NCBI GenBank assembly: GCA_905250075.1
Contig: CAJNOP010000217.1
Span: 140,037-204,036 of the forward strand
Length of the DNA: 64,000 nucleotides
Direction: 5' to 3'
DNA from: Rotaria sp. Silwood1
Lineage: Eukaryota; Rotifera; Eurotatoria; Philodinida; Philodinidae
Shown here: positions 13,225 through 26,134 of the stretch, piece after piece
Layout: each line of letters starts with the position of its first letter
Position numbering within the stretch: position 1 is the stretch's first letter
Notes under the pieces: generated by a model
The model's input: the letters and a program-made list of their open reading frames with translations, nothing else
What the model was told of the DNA's origin: nothing
Databases searched by the model: none
Position numbers and translations under genes: made by a program

Positions 13225-15661
13225 CATGTTACATTGAATTAGGAAAAAGTATGCGTTTATATTAATGAATAAGGTTTCATAGAGCATCGGTGGTAATACT
13301 TAATATGATGTCCATTCAAGGAAAAACATATAAGTGACACAGCAAAGGTACCTAAGAGCGAAAAGTTAAATTACGAACGATCCGAATAACATTCCAATAA
13401 ATTCCTTTTTTTCCTTCATGAGATGAGTTTGTGCTTCAATGCCGATCTTTGTATCGCCAACATATTTTTCTAAGTAATTCATGATCATTTTTCTTTCAAA
13501 TATCTATTTAATATGTATACTTTAATCAATATTCTTTTTTATAGGCAATACTTTATAAATTGATTGTGAAACTGTACGAATTTAATGTCACATAACTAGA
13601 TGAGTATGTTATCTTTTCTGCAAAGTACATGATCTATCATTCTTTTATTGTAGAACTATCACAATCGAACTTATTATAGAAAAATGTTATAATAATGATT
13701 AAATTTTATTGTTACGGAAAAAATAATTTTGGCTTGAAATTATCGACATTATATATACTGATGTTGAACAGAACAGTTACTATGTTATATTAAAAACTGA
13801 ACAACCAATCTTTGTAAGTAAATCAAATATTAGAGAGTATCGTTACTAGTAATTGAGGATTTCTATTTTCACAGATTCATCGAACTAACATGTTGATCTC
13901 TATGCACGACGTATTTCTTGAACAGGAAATTCATATGTATACCTGACTTCCATTATAATTTTGATGTATTGAATTGACTGTTATTTTTACAATGTATAAA
14001 AACTGAAAAATAGGAATTCCTTTCGAACTTGTCGAGAAAATTTTAACAGACCTTTTGAGAATTTTCAGAAGGAGACGAGGGTTTTCTTTCATCTGTCTTA
14101 TAGCTTTGATAAGAGACTGTCTCAGTTGAATTTCAAACGAAGATAAATGGCTCTCAACATTGATTTCGATTTTCATAATAGCCAGAGTGACATATTTTCT
14201 GCAATAGTTTTCTCAATTACACATATCTACATTGACAGAGAAGTAAGAGCAAAATGTATTTTGAGTACTATATTCTTTTTCTTTCATTTTGCTAATTGTG
14301 GAACTGTAGGACAATTGACTAGGAATTCCTATTTCTCAGTTCTTAAACACCGTACAAGACGGTGTTTTCTTAATTTTATTTGAATGATACATATGTATTT
14401 GTATTTTCTTAACTTCATTAAAATTACTGATTCTTACATGAATGCTTACTGAAAAAACAAGCTCTTGCCGAAGATTCAGTTTTATTCTCTATATGGAAAC
14501 GAAGATGGTAGAGCAAAAAAAGATCAATTATTACTTTTTTTTATCATCTTCATCCTTTCTCATCATTTAATATCACGAGTATCTTAATCCGTATGAACAA
14601 AAGTTAATGAGAACATACTTAACGTGAACTAGACAAGACCACTATCGTATGATCTTAATTGCATCCAAGATTAAAATAATACAGTTCTTACTTTTGTGTT
14701 TTACATGTATGTTAACATAATAAAGTCACGTATTTTACTCTTGATAGGACTGTAAAACAAAGAATGCAGAAATGATATTCTATATTGTTTATATTGTACT
14801 AACAGCATTAAAAAAGTAAAATGATTTTCTGTATAACTTAGAAAATAAACACTTACATATCATCGTATATAAGGTAAGTGTTGTAAAAAAACATAAATCA
14901 ATCAATTTAACTTCAAAATAGAAATGATTGAACTATGTTTTCTATGTTAGCAATATTTCATTTCATTGTTGTGTTCAATGCTTTTTGAAAATTTCGAACA
15001 TCTGTATTCTTAGACTACTAAATCACTTATATGATGTTTTATATAAGTCTTCAAGGAAAGTCATTCAATATTCGAAACTTTCTTTCTTTGTACACAAAAT
15101 TCATGCAAAAACACAGAAAATATTTGAGTTGGATGAGGATGGTAGCGAAAATATACACGAAGACAGATGCATCTAAATGCTGGGATCTACTGAAAGTATC
15201 TAGAATCTACTATTAAGTTCATTATGCTTTATCTAAATAATTATGAAACTAATTTATTTATTTATTTTTTTGGGTAGTAATCGCAAACATAAGATCAATG
15301 GACTCATCGTCTTGTTTAATTGATGAACCTTGACTAATTGTCTGTTCTATAGTCAAAAGCAATCATTCTGATATGTTTTATTTTTTCATTAGATATCATA
15401 TGATATATTCTACTATAATCAATACCGGTCAAACTTTTATGATCACAATCTTTCACATTCGCATCTTATTTATATAAATGAAAAATCGCCTATAAGTATT
15501 TCGGATGATAATATTGATGCCGAGAAGAACATACGACGATGGTTATCAATATGTAATACTCTTCAGGTAGGATGCATCACAGTGACGAATAACTGTAAAC
15601 TATGTTGGTAAATATGTTTATCTGAGTGTCATTGACGACGTGAATATAGCTCTTGTGTTAA
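13225..15661. other. Noncoding part of duplication copy 1
   Basis: Alignable with copy 2 (36.9-38.65 kb) as nucleotide sequence, but no open frame is kept in both copies. Frames such as 13931-14176 (minus) or 14928-15176 are therefore not supported as genes. A decayed gene cannot be excluded. Confidence 0.5.
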
Positions 15662-15669
15662 CTTATCTG

Positions 15670-16764
15670 CAAGGATGAAACGACGGATTTCTAGATTCCC
15701 ATAAGAATACTGTGGGAATCCCGAGAATTCATGGAAATTCGGGATTCACATGGAATTCTCATGAGAATCTCGGAATTTTCAGAATAACAAATGTCATTCC
15801 TGAAATTCGTATTTAATCTCTATGATCCTCACTCTAGTCCAGAAAATCTCATAGAATCAAGTGTCAAGGCTTCACTGCTTTGTCACATGGTTACAGAAGC
15901 TGCATTAAACTATTGAGAGAAATCATTTCTTAGGCGAACTTTTTTTTCGTATGCTTGACCTGTACAGACCTCAAGATTTCTCCATAGTGTTTGACTTTCT
16001 TGTTGAAGAATTCCAAGAAAGTCACGCACATGGAGTGAGAGTGAATGTGGATGCGTGGGCAAGAAAACTAACATCCACACCCATACCCTAATATAAGTAT
16101 ATCGATTAGTGTATCGTTTCTATCATTTGGTAAAAAGTCGTTAGATTATTTACCTATGTTTTCTTTTTGTATTGATATTAACGCGTAGATCATTATTGAT
16201 CGGTGTGGAAGAATAGTGTTGACCACAAAATTACGATTTACTAAGTACTGGATAAAATGAAAAGTCCACAAGTTCGTCTTCGGAGCTAGTCCCTTGGTTT
16301 AATCGTAATTCTATATTTTATGTCGAATTAGAAATTGTAGTCCGATTCATCCTTCTATGAATCAATATGAGCGTCATTGCGCGAACCGTTTGAGATTTCT
16401 CACCTATTTAAACTGTATATATTAATCGTACCAGATGTCACAATTTGGTTCACATTATTCCGTTAGAAAGCAGTCGCTTCTATAGTCCAAAATGTTAAAT
16501 TAGCAATATCGATGAGGGTGTGAGTCTGGGTCTTCTTTCCATCCCCACGAAATATTCACACGCACACTCTTATTTTCCACACCTCTACATGGTTCTCTTA
16601 AAGAAATTCGTTTTAAAATAGTAAATGAACGAAGTGATATTTGTTATGCATGAGCATGAGTTATAATTTCAGTGTTATTCAGCCATCTACATCAAGTATT
16701 CCTGGAATTTTCGTCGGATTCCCATGGGGTTCGGAATTCCAGGAATCCGCCGATTTCCCCATTG
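15670..16764. mobile_element. 1,095-bp hAT-type non-autonomous element
   Basis: Flanked by the exact 8-bp direct repeat CTTATCTG (15662-15669 and 16765-16772). The left end CAAGGATGAAACGACGGATT resembles the right end (reverse complement CAATGGGGAAATCGGCGGAT), and the first bases resemble classic hAT ends (Ac begins CAGGGATGAAA). Both subterminal regions are palindromic, with GGGAATCC and GGAATTCC motifs. The paralogous segment has an empty site, CTTACTTG at 38653-38660, with matching flanks on both sides. No transposase frame is visible. Two G-rich/C-rich hairpins (16030-16092 and 16508-16580) lie inside. Confidence 0.85.
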
Positions 16765-19700
16765 CTTATCTGTTAATGTAAAGCACATTTATGCAAGAAG
16801 CTGCAATAAAAAAAATGCTCTATTAGTTCCAGAGAAAATGTGCTCTCAATTTTTTCTATAACAGCCAGTTTGGCATATTATAGAAAGACATTTTTTTAGT
16901 ATATTCCTTTCCTTTCTGTTAAATGGAGACTGATCTAACAGAACAATACCTAAATCTTCTGTTTTATTTTCCAAATGGCAACTACATATAGATAAACGAA
17001 CTGAAAGAAGACCTGAAGCCATTTGAAAGAAAACATGATGAGATAAAAAACGCCTCTACTTTATCAAGAGAAGAGAAGGAAAGAAAGAAAGATATATCTC
17101 TATCTCGTATGTGTCATGTATGCATGATAGCAGAATAGAAGAGAGAATAGAAACACACCACATATAGCCAATTCACACTGTAAAACTTTCCCCCTTCAAC
17201 TCGATCCGACGACAAAAGGATTATTTCCGTCGGATATTCCATGTGATTCATTATTCTGTGACTCGTCTCTATTTTACTAAGATTTCCATATTTTCAATTA
17301 CCAGACAACGAATTAAAAGTTAAACAAGATTTTCTTGCAGTATTGTGTGAATGATGACTGAAAATGTGACTTTGTCCTTCTTTAATTTTTTGGACAGCAT
17401 ATGTAGAGAAAAAAATCTTGATTTGGCTTTATCCGAAAGAAATATATAAATATTTCAGTGAGTCACTACTTTTCCCCATTGTATTTGGATGAAAAATGAT
17501 TCATTTCTTGTTTTTTTCTGAAAATTAATACTTTATCAATAAACTAAGAGAGAATTTCATACAGATCTATTACAAATGAGACGCACACTTGCTTCCTAAT
17601 TCAGTACAGATTGAATTTCAACAAGATATCAACTTTCAAAATAAATGCAACATGTGTTTTATCAATTTATTCCAACTATTTTCATAAAGAACTGTCTAGT
17701 AAAAGAAATTCAATTCTTGTAAATATGTATTTAAAATAAAATTACCAAGAAAAAATCTCAAGTTAATTTTAATATTGTAATCTTTAATTTTTCTGAAATT
17801 TTCTATTTAATATTACGATAAAACTATCTTCTGTTCAGCATAGATTTTTTTCTGCATCTGATACTTCTATTGATCCTTAATCCGTTTTCTCCCACTACTT
17901 CATCCCGCATTGTTATCTGTTTGTTAAAAGAATTTAACTATAGCAACTTATGTTTTAATGCAGTTTTCGAACTACTCTAGAACAAACTCCAATGAGTTAA
18001 TGTTTTTCATAAGAAAACTACCTATTACTCACAAAATTTTCCCTGTGGAGAAAAGAATCTCTTTTTGCCGCAATGGGAATCAAAGTTCCATTACAAATCT
18101 ATTGTGTGGGAATACCACACTGAAAAATCCAAATCCAAATCATAGATGCGGATATATATATGTAAATAAAAAAAATTTTTATTACAATATTGTGTTATTG
18201 TTACGCTTTATTAAGCTGATTATTCAAAAAATCTATGAATTCTTGTAATATAGACAGCTTTGTTGACTATTTTAAGAGAATTTTTTTTTTTATTGTTCCA
18301 TTTTAGGAATTTCTTAAAACATTAAACACCTTTTATCTTCCTTCTTGGTGCCAAAGTTTTCATTGATCGCGAAGTGTATAGAAATGAACTATAAATATTA
18401 AAAATTGGTTATATTGTGAGTATTAATTATTGTTGTGCACTATCAGGTGATGACCGCAAACTCGAACATATCCTAAAGAATATTCCATGAAAAAATCAAT
18501 TTTTTGAATTTTTATATTTATCAAAGTATGTCTTCTTTGACAGTGAGGGTGAGAACGGTGTGTATGCGACTCTTTGCTCCAATTTCAAGCACTGATTATG
18601 CTCACACGCTATGAGGAATGTTCATTGAGGCGGTGTTAGCTAGTTTTTTAAACAAACCATCATGGTGCGGTAGAGGCACAGAAGATGCTATAACAATGCG
18701 ATTATAGTAGTGGTCAAGTGATGGTAGCTTTTCTTTTGGAAGACATTATAAAACTACATCAATTCTGCACGAAATTTCAGTTTCTGTAAATGTAACACAC
18801 TGAGCCTAGATGAATATCAACGATTAATAACAACTATTCTTGTTCAGCATTATCACAGCAGCGAAATTCGAGACTTTTTTTTTGAATGCTGTGAAAGAAA
18901 TGGCAACTTTTTTTTTTGTAGTTCATAGCAGTGGGATCGTGTTAGTTTTGGGGCGCGATGTACATCTTTGCACCCTATTAGAACTTATTATTCAATAATG
19001 TTCATATTGATAAGAGAAATGTTCAAAAATTCTGCTTTGATGCTCTGTTCCATTGACATTAATGAAAAACTATCTATACTGACGAGTTTAAAGAAAAATA
19101 ATGCTGTGATTTTTTCAGAATAGTTGCGCTGTTTATATTTCAAAGTTTCCTAATGAGATATGTTTCATGTGTGATTATTTGGAGAACGAACAGTGTTACT
19201 ATGAAGCAATTAGAAAAACAAAATAGTCTCCATATAAAAATATCTTTATAATAAATATAAATATGAATTCTTAACATATTTAGATCATCTGCTTAAATTA
19301 TCTCAAATAGACTCTAGTTTCCTTTTCCATAGAGTGGTTTTTTGACTGCTTCATATACAAATATAAGCTTCTCGCATTAATCTCTCGAATCAGAGAAGAC
19401 TTAAAATAAGCGGAAATTTCTTAGGTCATCGTCCATTCCCCGCCCTCATGCTTTTTTTTGGTTAAGAAATATGCTAAGTTAGTTATTTGGAAAAGGCAGG
19501 CTATTAGACTTCCACTAATGATAAATAATTTTCTTTATTAAAGGATCTCGTGAGAGAAAATAGAAAATCTGCTATCTTCCACACAAACTTTATTAAAATA
19601 TACGTTCTAGGCAAAATTGAGCTTAAGTAGAATTCGCTATTAATTAGACGCAAAACTACGAACTAATCCTCTATTATTTAAAAATGAATTCTAATTTTCG

Positions 19701-20099
19701 TCTGTATTTTGAAGTCATCGTACGTACGTTTTTCTTTATTGAACAGAGTATTTTTTTTCACTTACCCAATATTGTAATATAGGTACTAATGACTTGTGCA
19801 TTGAAATGGGAATATGATTTTCGAAAGTATTTTTATGAGTAATCGAAGTAATATTTAACATTTTTGAAACATTAAATTCTGAGAGAATGCAGTTATTTTT
19901 CTACTAGAGAAAACATATAAGCAAAACAATCTTTCATTTTTGTTTGGATTCGGAAATAACTCCGTAAAACTTTACAACTTTATCTACTTATACTATATAT
20001 ATCATATATTAATCACGCTAAATTAGGTGACACATAAACATAGTTAAGAAAGTCTACTTAAAAAGCATAAACTTAAATATTCTTTCTCTTTCTTGATTG

Positions 20100-20285
20100 G
20101 AGCTTATTATAGACAAACTAGATTTGAATTGGATACACTTGCGAACTCTACAACTTTTAGCTTTAGTTATATACTGTCAGTATGAAAAATCATTGGATTT
20201 TACACCTAATGATGTGAGGGACTTGATCTATACCAATGATTGGAAGTCAATGTGGCCAGTAGTGTTTAGGTTTCCAAAAAAAAGG
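20100..20285 (+). pseudogene. Decayed protein-coding fragment (unknown family)
   Basis: The frame reads ..HLRTLQLLALVIYCQYEK.., then DFTPNDV and LIYTNDWKSMWP. The minus strand of 41253-41410 reads QYERLYYSTPDDM, then VNLIFINDFKS, and the plus strand at about 40790-40880 reads HLAACKQHERLCCSTP. Conservation of amino-acid spacing across the three suggests a former coding region. No intact version is in the window and I do not recognise the family. Confidence 0.4.
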
Positions 20286-22720
20286 AAGTCTATGAAATTT
20301 CATGTATTTTTCTTCCTTTTTGTTCGAAACTTCGCAAAACGATGTAATTACCGAACTTCTTAAACTTTTCGAGATCCAGTATATATCAAAATTACAGGAG
20401 TTTCTAAATTTTCTAGAATTTCAAATATTTTTGAAACCTTTGATTTGTACTGCTATATGGTTATCAAGCTGATGGCAATTTTGGGAATTTTGGAAATCTC
20501 TTTTTTCAGAAATAGGAACATATCTCAATATGGCTCCTCGACTTGTGTATCTGGTAAATGCATTTTTAAGAACTGAAACAAACGAATTTTTTCTATCATA
20601 GACATTGTTGATTTTGAACTATATGACTCGATGTGCTTTTCTTCAATGTACAAAACATACACAGACACTTGGTGAAGTCTCTTTTCCAAAAAAAAAATAT
20701 ATGATTCAAAAATGTGGTAGAATCGAGACCAGTATAACTAGCTCTTGATAGTTCAATGAATTTTTTTCTGCAAAAAAAAATAATGCATACGTGTAATTTT
20801 CTTAAAAACTGTGTCATTACTTCATGCATAAAATCTACTTGTTCGAAAAATTTTCAAAAATAATCCAAATGTAGATTTTCTTCATTTATCTATTTAAAAA
20901 AATACCTCTTTTTGATTAATTTTAGGATCTTGTTCGACTATTGGTGCAGAAACCAATGTTTTGAAGGAGATTCAGTACTGAAATCAAGTTCAACATCAAA
21001 AACCAAATTGAATGGTATACCTTTCAGCAAAAAATATTTTTCAAAGAGAAGAAGATTTCTGTACTCGTCCTCAATACGTTTCGTAAAACTTTCTCCCGTA
21101 GACTTTCAGGGATGTTTGTTTCGGAGAGAAATATTTTTTGCCGCAAGATATACTGCTCGGTTCAACTTTCGATGCTGAACTCGATTTTAATGCTGAGTAT
21201 TCCTTCTCAAGCATTGTTTTTTGCGCAAATATGCTCGAACAAGAGGCTAAGATTAGTTAAAGAAGAGTTTATTTTAACAAATACCTGCAAAAAATTCCAC
21301 ATTAAGGTTTTTTTGAATTAGTTTTTGAGAAAGTTTCATGAACAAATTATTTTTGTTGTAGAGAAAAAGCGAGCGCGCTATAAAGAGTTGATTGCATCAG
21401 TGTTGTGTTTCCGCCACATTCTTCTTCATATATTGCACAGTGAACAAAGAAAACTTACTGACTGTCTATATACACTTTTACGGAGCGAATAAAAAGCACA
21501 TTGGGCATGACTATTCACTATCAAAACTATTGGTGCATGGACAAAATTGGTTTTTCTAAATTCTTAGATATGCATTTGGACTGGATAAGCTTCTTCCTGT
21601 GAATGAGTGAAGAAAAGATTATAAGGTTGAAAACTTCATGATTTACTGAAATAGTGCGACATTTATCTCTACCTTCGAACATATTTTGTAGAATTTACAT
21701 ATTTTCGAAGAAAATAGTGATTATAAGTTTCAAACCGAAGTTTTACGGCTTTCTCCTGTCCAATACAGACATTTAGCAACGAGAGTTCCCCTTGACCGTC
21801 ACAGACTTTAACAATCGAGAATAACAGGCGCCAGACTTTCTAAAGCTTTTTGCCAAATTCATCCATCTATGATTTTGAAAAATAATGAATAGCATTGTTT
21901 GTTAGTTGATTAATGTATAATTAGATAGAATTTCATATAGATCTCACGAATATCTATGGCAGACTAATGTATCAATTAATTCCATGATTATAGTAACAAG
22001 AATGTCAAATTAAGAAAAACGAATTTGCAAAAAATGAAAAACAATGAACAAATAGCAACAATGCAAACAAAAAAGGAGTGCACATAGAAACAATAAAAAG
22101 CTTCTGTTCGGAATTAGAGAGGTCGTTACTTCGGTGATCGCTTAAGCTACAAAAGAGCTATAGTGTACGTGAGATTTTTTATTTTACATATTTTGTATCA
22201 GTTTAATGAGGCTAGTAAGCATATCTTAGTCCCACATTTCAGCTCCAAAGGGGCTAAGCTAACAAGTATTTTCTATTTTGAATATGTCAAAACGAATGAG
22301 AAAATATTATGCGTTTGGAAATTATGTGAAATTAATTACTCATGCAATTAACTTCATCAAGAGTTGGTTTTTACCAATAAAACGTCATTATTCAATTTTC
22401 ACTTGGTATTTTCAACAAAATTTGCTTATAGATACAAATCATCTACTTTCAACACTCGTACATGCTACATTTCGTTATTATAAGTAGAACGTGAGTTCTT
22501 TTTCCTACGATCTGATGGGGTAATACGTGTATGGTTTCTTCTTATTTACAGATAATGAAAAATTTCGAAAGTTTCTTTTGATCAATCCAATCAATGCAGC
22601 GAAAATCAACCAATATCAAAATAAACAATATAATCAGCCATTTTTTGCCAAAAGAATGAAGACGTCACCAATATTAGTAATGCTGGTGTAAGATTAGTCA
22701 AACTATGAATAATTATACCC

Positions 22721-22772
22721 TTTCAACATGACACGCTGCCAACACATGTGTCGGCAGCGTGTCATATTGAAA
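22721..22772. repeat. 52-bp near-perfect palindrome
   Basis: The two halves, TTTCAACATGACACGCTGCC and its complement, meet at a central ACACATGTGT (22742-22751) with only two mismatched pairs. It could extrude as a cruciform or be a tiny inverted-repeat element. No clear target duplication is seen. Confidence 0.8.
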
Positions 22773-23261
22773 TGAATAATAGTTTCAACGAGCTTCTATT
22801 ATTCAATAATTTTTTTATATGATTCTACTGGAGTTAGAGAAAGGCTTTGATGTACATATTGCCGTTCAAATGATTCATCTCAATGATGATCAATTTACAA
22901 TCGAAAGTTCACTGAACGTCTCGACAATGAATGCAAGATCTAATCAAATAGAAATGGATGGACTCATATCGACTCCCCACACTTTATTTTAAACATTTGA
23001 AATCCTTATGGTATTTTAATACTAATGTATGAATTCTAGATAAATTATTTATTGCATCAGTTGACTTCAGAAAATTATTTTTATTTGTTCATTTGTTTAA
23101 AACGTAATCTATTCACTGATTCACTTTACTGTTTTTGAAATTTTTTTCTACTTAGTTTTGATTAAAATAAAAACTGCAAACAAAATTTCACAAATAGAAG
23201 AAACTTGATTTTATATCTAACTTACATTCACCGTTCATTTCATATTAACGAAGTTCACAAC

Positions 23262-26134
23262 ATGGTAGGTATCGATTCAAACAACAAAAATATTCTTGAC
23301 ACGAAGTATATTTGTCCTGTCTGTTCATTGATACTACGAGATCCTGCGCAATTGACTCAATGTGGCCATCGTGTGTGTCATACATGTTTAAATATTGAAC
23401 AACAGTAAGTTTCATTATCAATTTGCAGCATTATTTTTCATTGTTCTTCCTTAAAAAGGACAATTATATGTCGACAATGTCAAGCAGAAACATTACGAAG
23501 TGACGTAAGATGTCTTTTAATAATTAAAGAAAAAGTAATATTTATTTTGTGTAGGTGCTGCTTGATCGAGGCTTCACAAATGAAATGAAATCACTGCCTA
23601 TTGATTGTTCTTTTTGTCAGTGGAATAGTATCTTGAGTAAATATCAAGTAATTTATGATATATTTATTTTATTCCTAAATTCTTCTTTTCTTTTTTGTTT
23701 CAAAGGAACATCTCGATCAGTCTCATTCAAATCTCAAATGTGAATGTTGTGGCAAACAGTTCAATTCTGTTAATAAATTCAATGAGCATAAAGTCTTTGA
23801 ATGCCAACAACTCATTGTTGACTGTATATTAAAAGACTTTGGTTGTAATGAACGAGTATGCATTATTTTCTAGACGAAATCAACAAGAAAAATCCATGTT
23901 CTTTAGTTTATTCGTGCCAAAATACAAGATCATTATTTAACTGAACAACATCAACAGGCTGTTCTCAAAGTTGTTCGTCAAATGTTATCAAAACTAAACA
24001 ATAGAGGTGCAGATATTGATCTTCCTCGAACAACAACAACTGCTGATGCTTATAATTCTGCTACAACTCAGGTAGAAGAACTCTATGAAATGCTCAATAT
24101 CTTAGTAGGGGGCATCGAAACACTGACCAATGATGAACAACGTCTAACCAATGAAGCACTTCAAATGCAAATGACACTTCCAACATTGACAGAAGAATTG
24201 TCGAAAATGAAATTATCTGTTGAAGAATCAAATGGATTTTTGGAAGCAGTCAAACATAATTACGCGATTCTTAACCAAGACTTATCGTCATTGCAAGAAA
24301 AGGTCAATGATTTGCAATGTGTTTCATATGATGGAACATTAGTTTGGAAGATAACAAACTTTCGAGAGAAAATGAGTAAGTTGAACAATTTATCTTATTC
24401 TCAATGATGAAAATAGAATGCGCTATCAAAAAATAGAATCAAATAATGATATGGTATTCGATTTCTATGATATCGGTAAATAATATATCAATGATTCAAC
24501 GTGACATTCAACAGTATATATATACAGATACTTACTCTTGAATGCAATCTATGAGTAATCTGTCGATGAATTTAGGAGATGAATCATCAATTCTGTCGAT
24601 GACTTAGATTTCTTTTCTACGTGCGTCTGCTTTTTACTTATTTTTTTGTGACACAAACACATTTGACGCAGGAAAACAGTGAGTATATGTTATAAGATTA
24701 GACCTTGCTCCCTTCATCTCTACCTTACCGATAGTAAGCCGGATCGAAGGGTGATAGTTAGAATATAGGTCGATGGTTTCAAGGTCGTTAACTGTCGCAA
24801 CAACATTGACAAAGGTGCTCGTAAGAGGCTTTAACAATCAAGATTATAATCAGTGTATATACCTTTTTACATCAATCAAGGGAAAAAGGTATCAAACTTC
24901 ATTTCTGTGATTTCTTAGGAAGACAGAAAGTCCACTAAATTGCATTAATAACGACTTTTGAGCAATTTAAGAATATTTTGAAGCTTTTCTCGAACTTGAA
25001 ATATCTGGAATATGTTTCTCAATGTTCTGAATAGCACAGTTTTTGATTTTTGTGCAGATCACTAATAATACTATAGATATTATAGAGTATGGCCAGTTAT
25101 GCTTGGATTTGTCACAGTTATCGTATGAGCAACACTAAAAGTATGAATCGATCAAGTTGTAGTTTTCAAGAATAATCAATATCAAATTTTTGAGGTTTTC
25201 CACATACATAATAACATGTTGAGACATGTTGTAGATACAATAGATGTGTACATCAGGCTGTTAAGTCATTTGAATAAAAAATCAGAATAATCATGATAGT
25301 AATTTAAGAAAATTGAAACAAAAGAGAATAAAAATAACAAACGAATAGCAATAATATAAATTAAAAATACAGTGCAAGTAAAACAAATATCTTCGAAATG
25401 TCGATTTGAGTAAGACAGATACTTTTACTAGCGATCGATAGTCCTTGGAAAGTCACTTTAGACTGTTAGAGACTTTTCACTTAACCTATTTTGCATTACT
25501 GTAATGAAGCTGAAAAAAAGGTATAAGTTTCACCTTTTAGTCCCAACGAGACTATACTGACAACTTTTTAGTTTAATTTCTAGTTGATGCACAGTCTGAA
25601 AGACAAACATCAATTTATTCTCCTCCATTTTATTCATCTCCAAATGGGTATAAAATGAGAGCACGTCTTTACTTAAATGGTGATGGAAATGCTCGGCGTA
25701 CACATATGTCACTCTTTTTTGTACTCATGCGAGGTTTAAATGACCCAATTCTCAAATTCCCGTTCAATTATAAGGTCACATTTTGTTTGTACGATCAAAC
25801 TCCTCAACAACGGCATATCATCGATTCATTTCGACCAGATATTAAATCGAATAGTTTTCAGCGACCTCGATCGGATATGAATATAGCTAGTGGTATACCG
25901 AAATTTTTCCCATTGGAAGTGATTCAACAGGAAGGAAATCCGTATGTCAGAGACGACACAATGTTTATCAAAATTATGGTTGATTTTGGAGAAACACCCA
26001 AAACATTATTACCCTATGCTTTAAGTCTCAATCCAGGTCTACCCATGCATATTCAACAAGCAATGATCAAGCAAGAAGCTGAACGAAGATCCCAACCACA
26101 TTCTGGCGAGCCAATGTTAATACCTCAGGGGTGA
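23262..26134 (+). CDS. TRAF-like RING / zinc-finger / coiled-coil / MATH protein, copy 1 (483 aa)
   Basis: Six exons with GT-AG introns and intact phase: 23262-23404, 23459-23504, 23555-23647, 23706-23855, 23907-24375 and 25584-26134. The sum is 1452 nt including the TGA stop. Residues 18-55 form a compact RING (C18, C21, C34, H36, C39, C42, C52, C55). Residues 81-160 hold TRAF-type zinc fingers (C81-C84, C106-C109-H122-C127, C134-C141 with following His). Residues about 190-275 are heptad-rich and probably coiled coil. A MATH/TRAF-C domain runs from about 288 (LVWKITNF) through KMRARLYLNGDG, KVTFCLYDQ and DDTMFIKIMVDF. TRAF proteins are cytoplasmic adaptors and E3 ligases downstream of TNF/Toll-type receptors; that role here is inferred from the domain order. 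Intron 5 (1.2 kb) is about 1 kb longer than in the paralogue at 41934. The start is the first ATG in the RING exon and is shared by both copies. Confidence 0.92.

Larger units (their letters stand above)
16773..23261. other. Noncoding remainder of duplication copy 1, with gene ghosts
   Basis: Aligns in patches to 38.7-41.9 kb. No intact gene is recognised. A frame at 20097-20363 contains a block (QYEKSLDFTPNDV, then LIYTNDWKS) that is recognisable in two damaged copies in the other segment, so a decayed protein gene is likely here. The frames at 20912-21321 and 22163-22487 have no such support. Confidence 0.5.

Noticed and set aside
24376..25583. Long intron 5 of TRAF copy 1 as a defined transposon insertion
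   Set aside because: It is about 1 kb longer than in copy 2, but I could not find convincing inverted ends or a target duplication, so I do not name an element.
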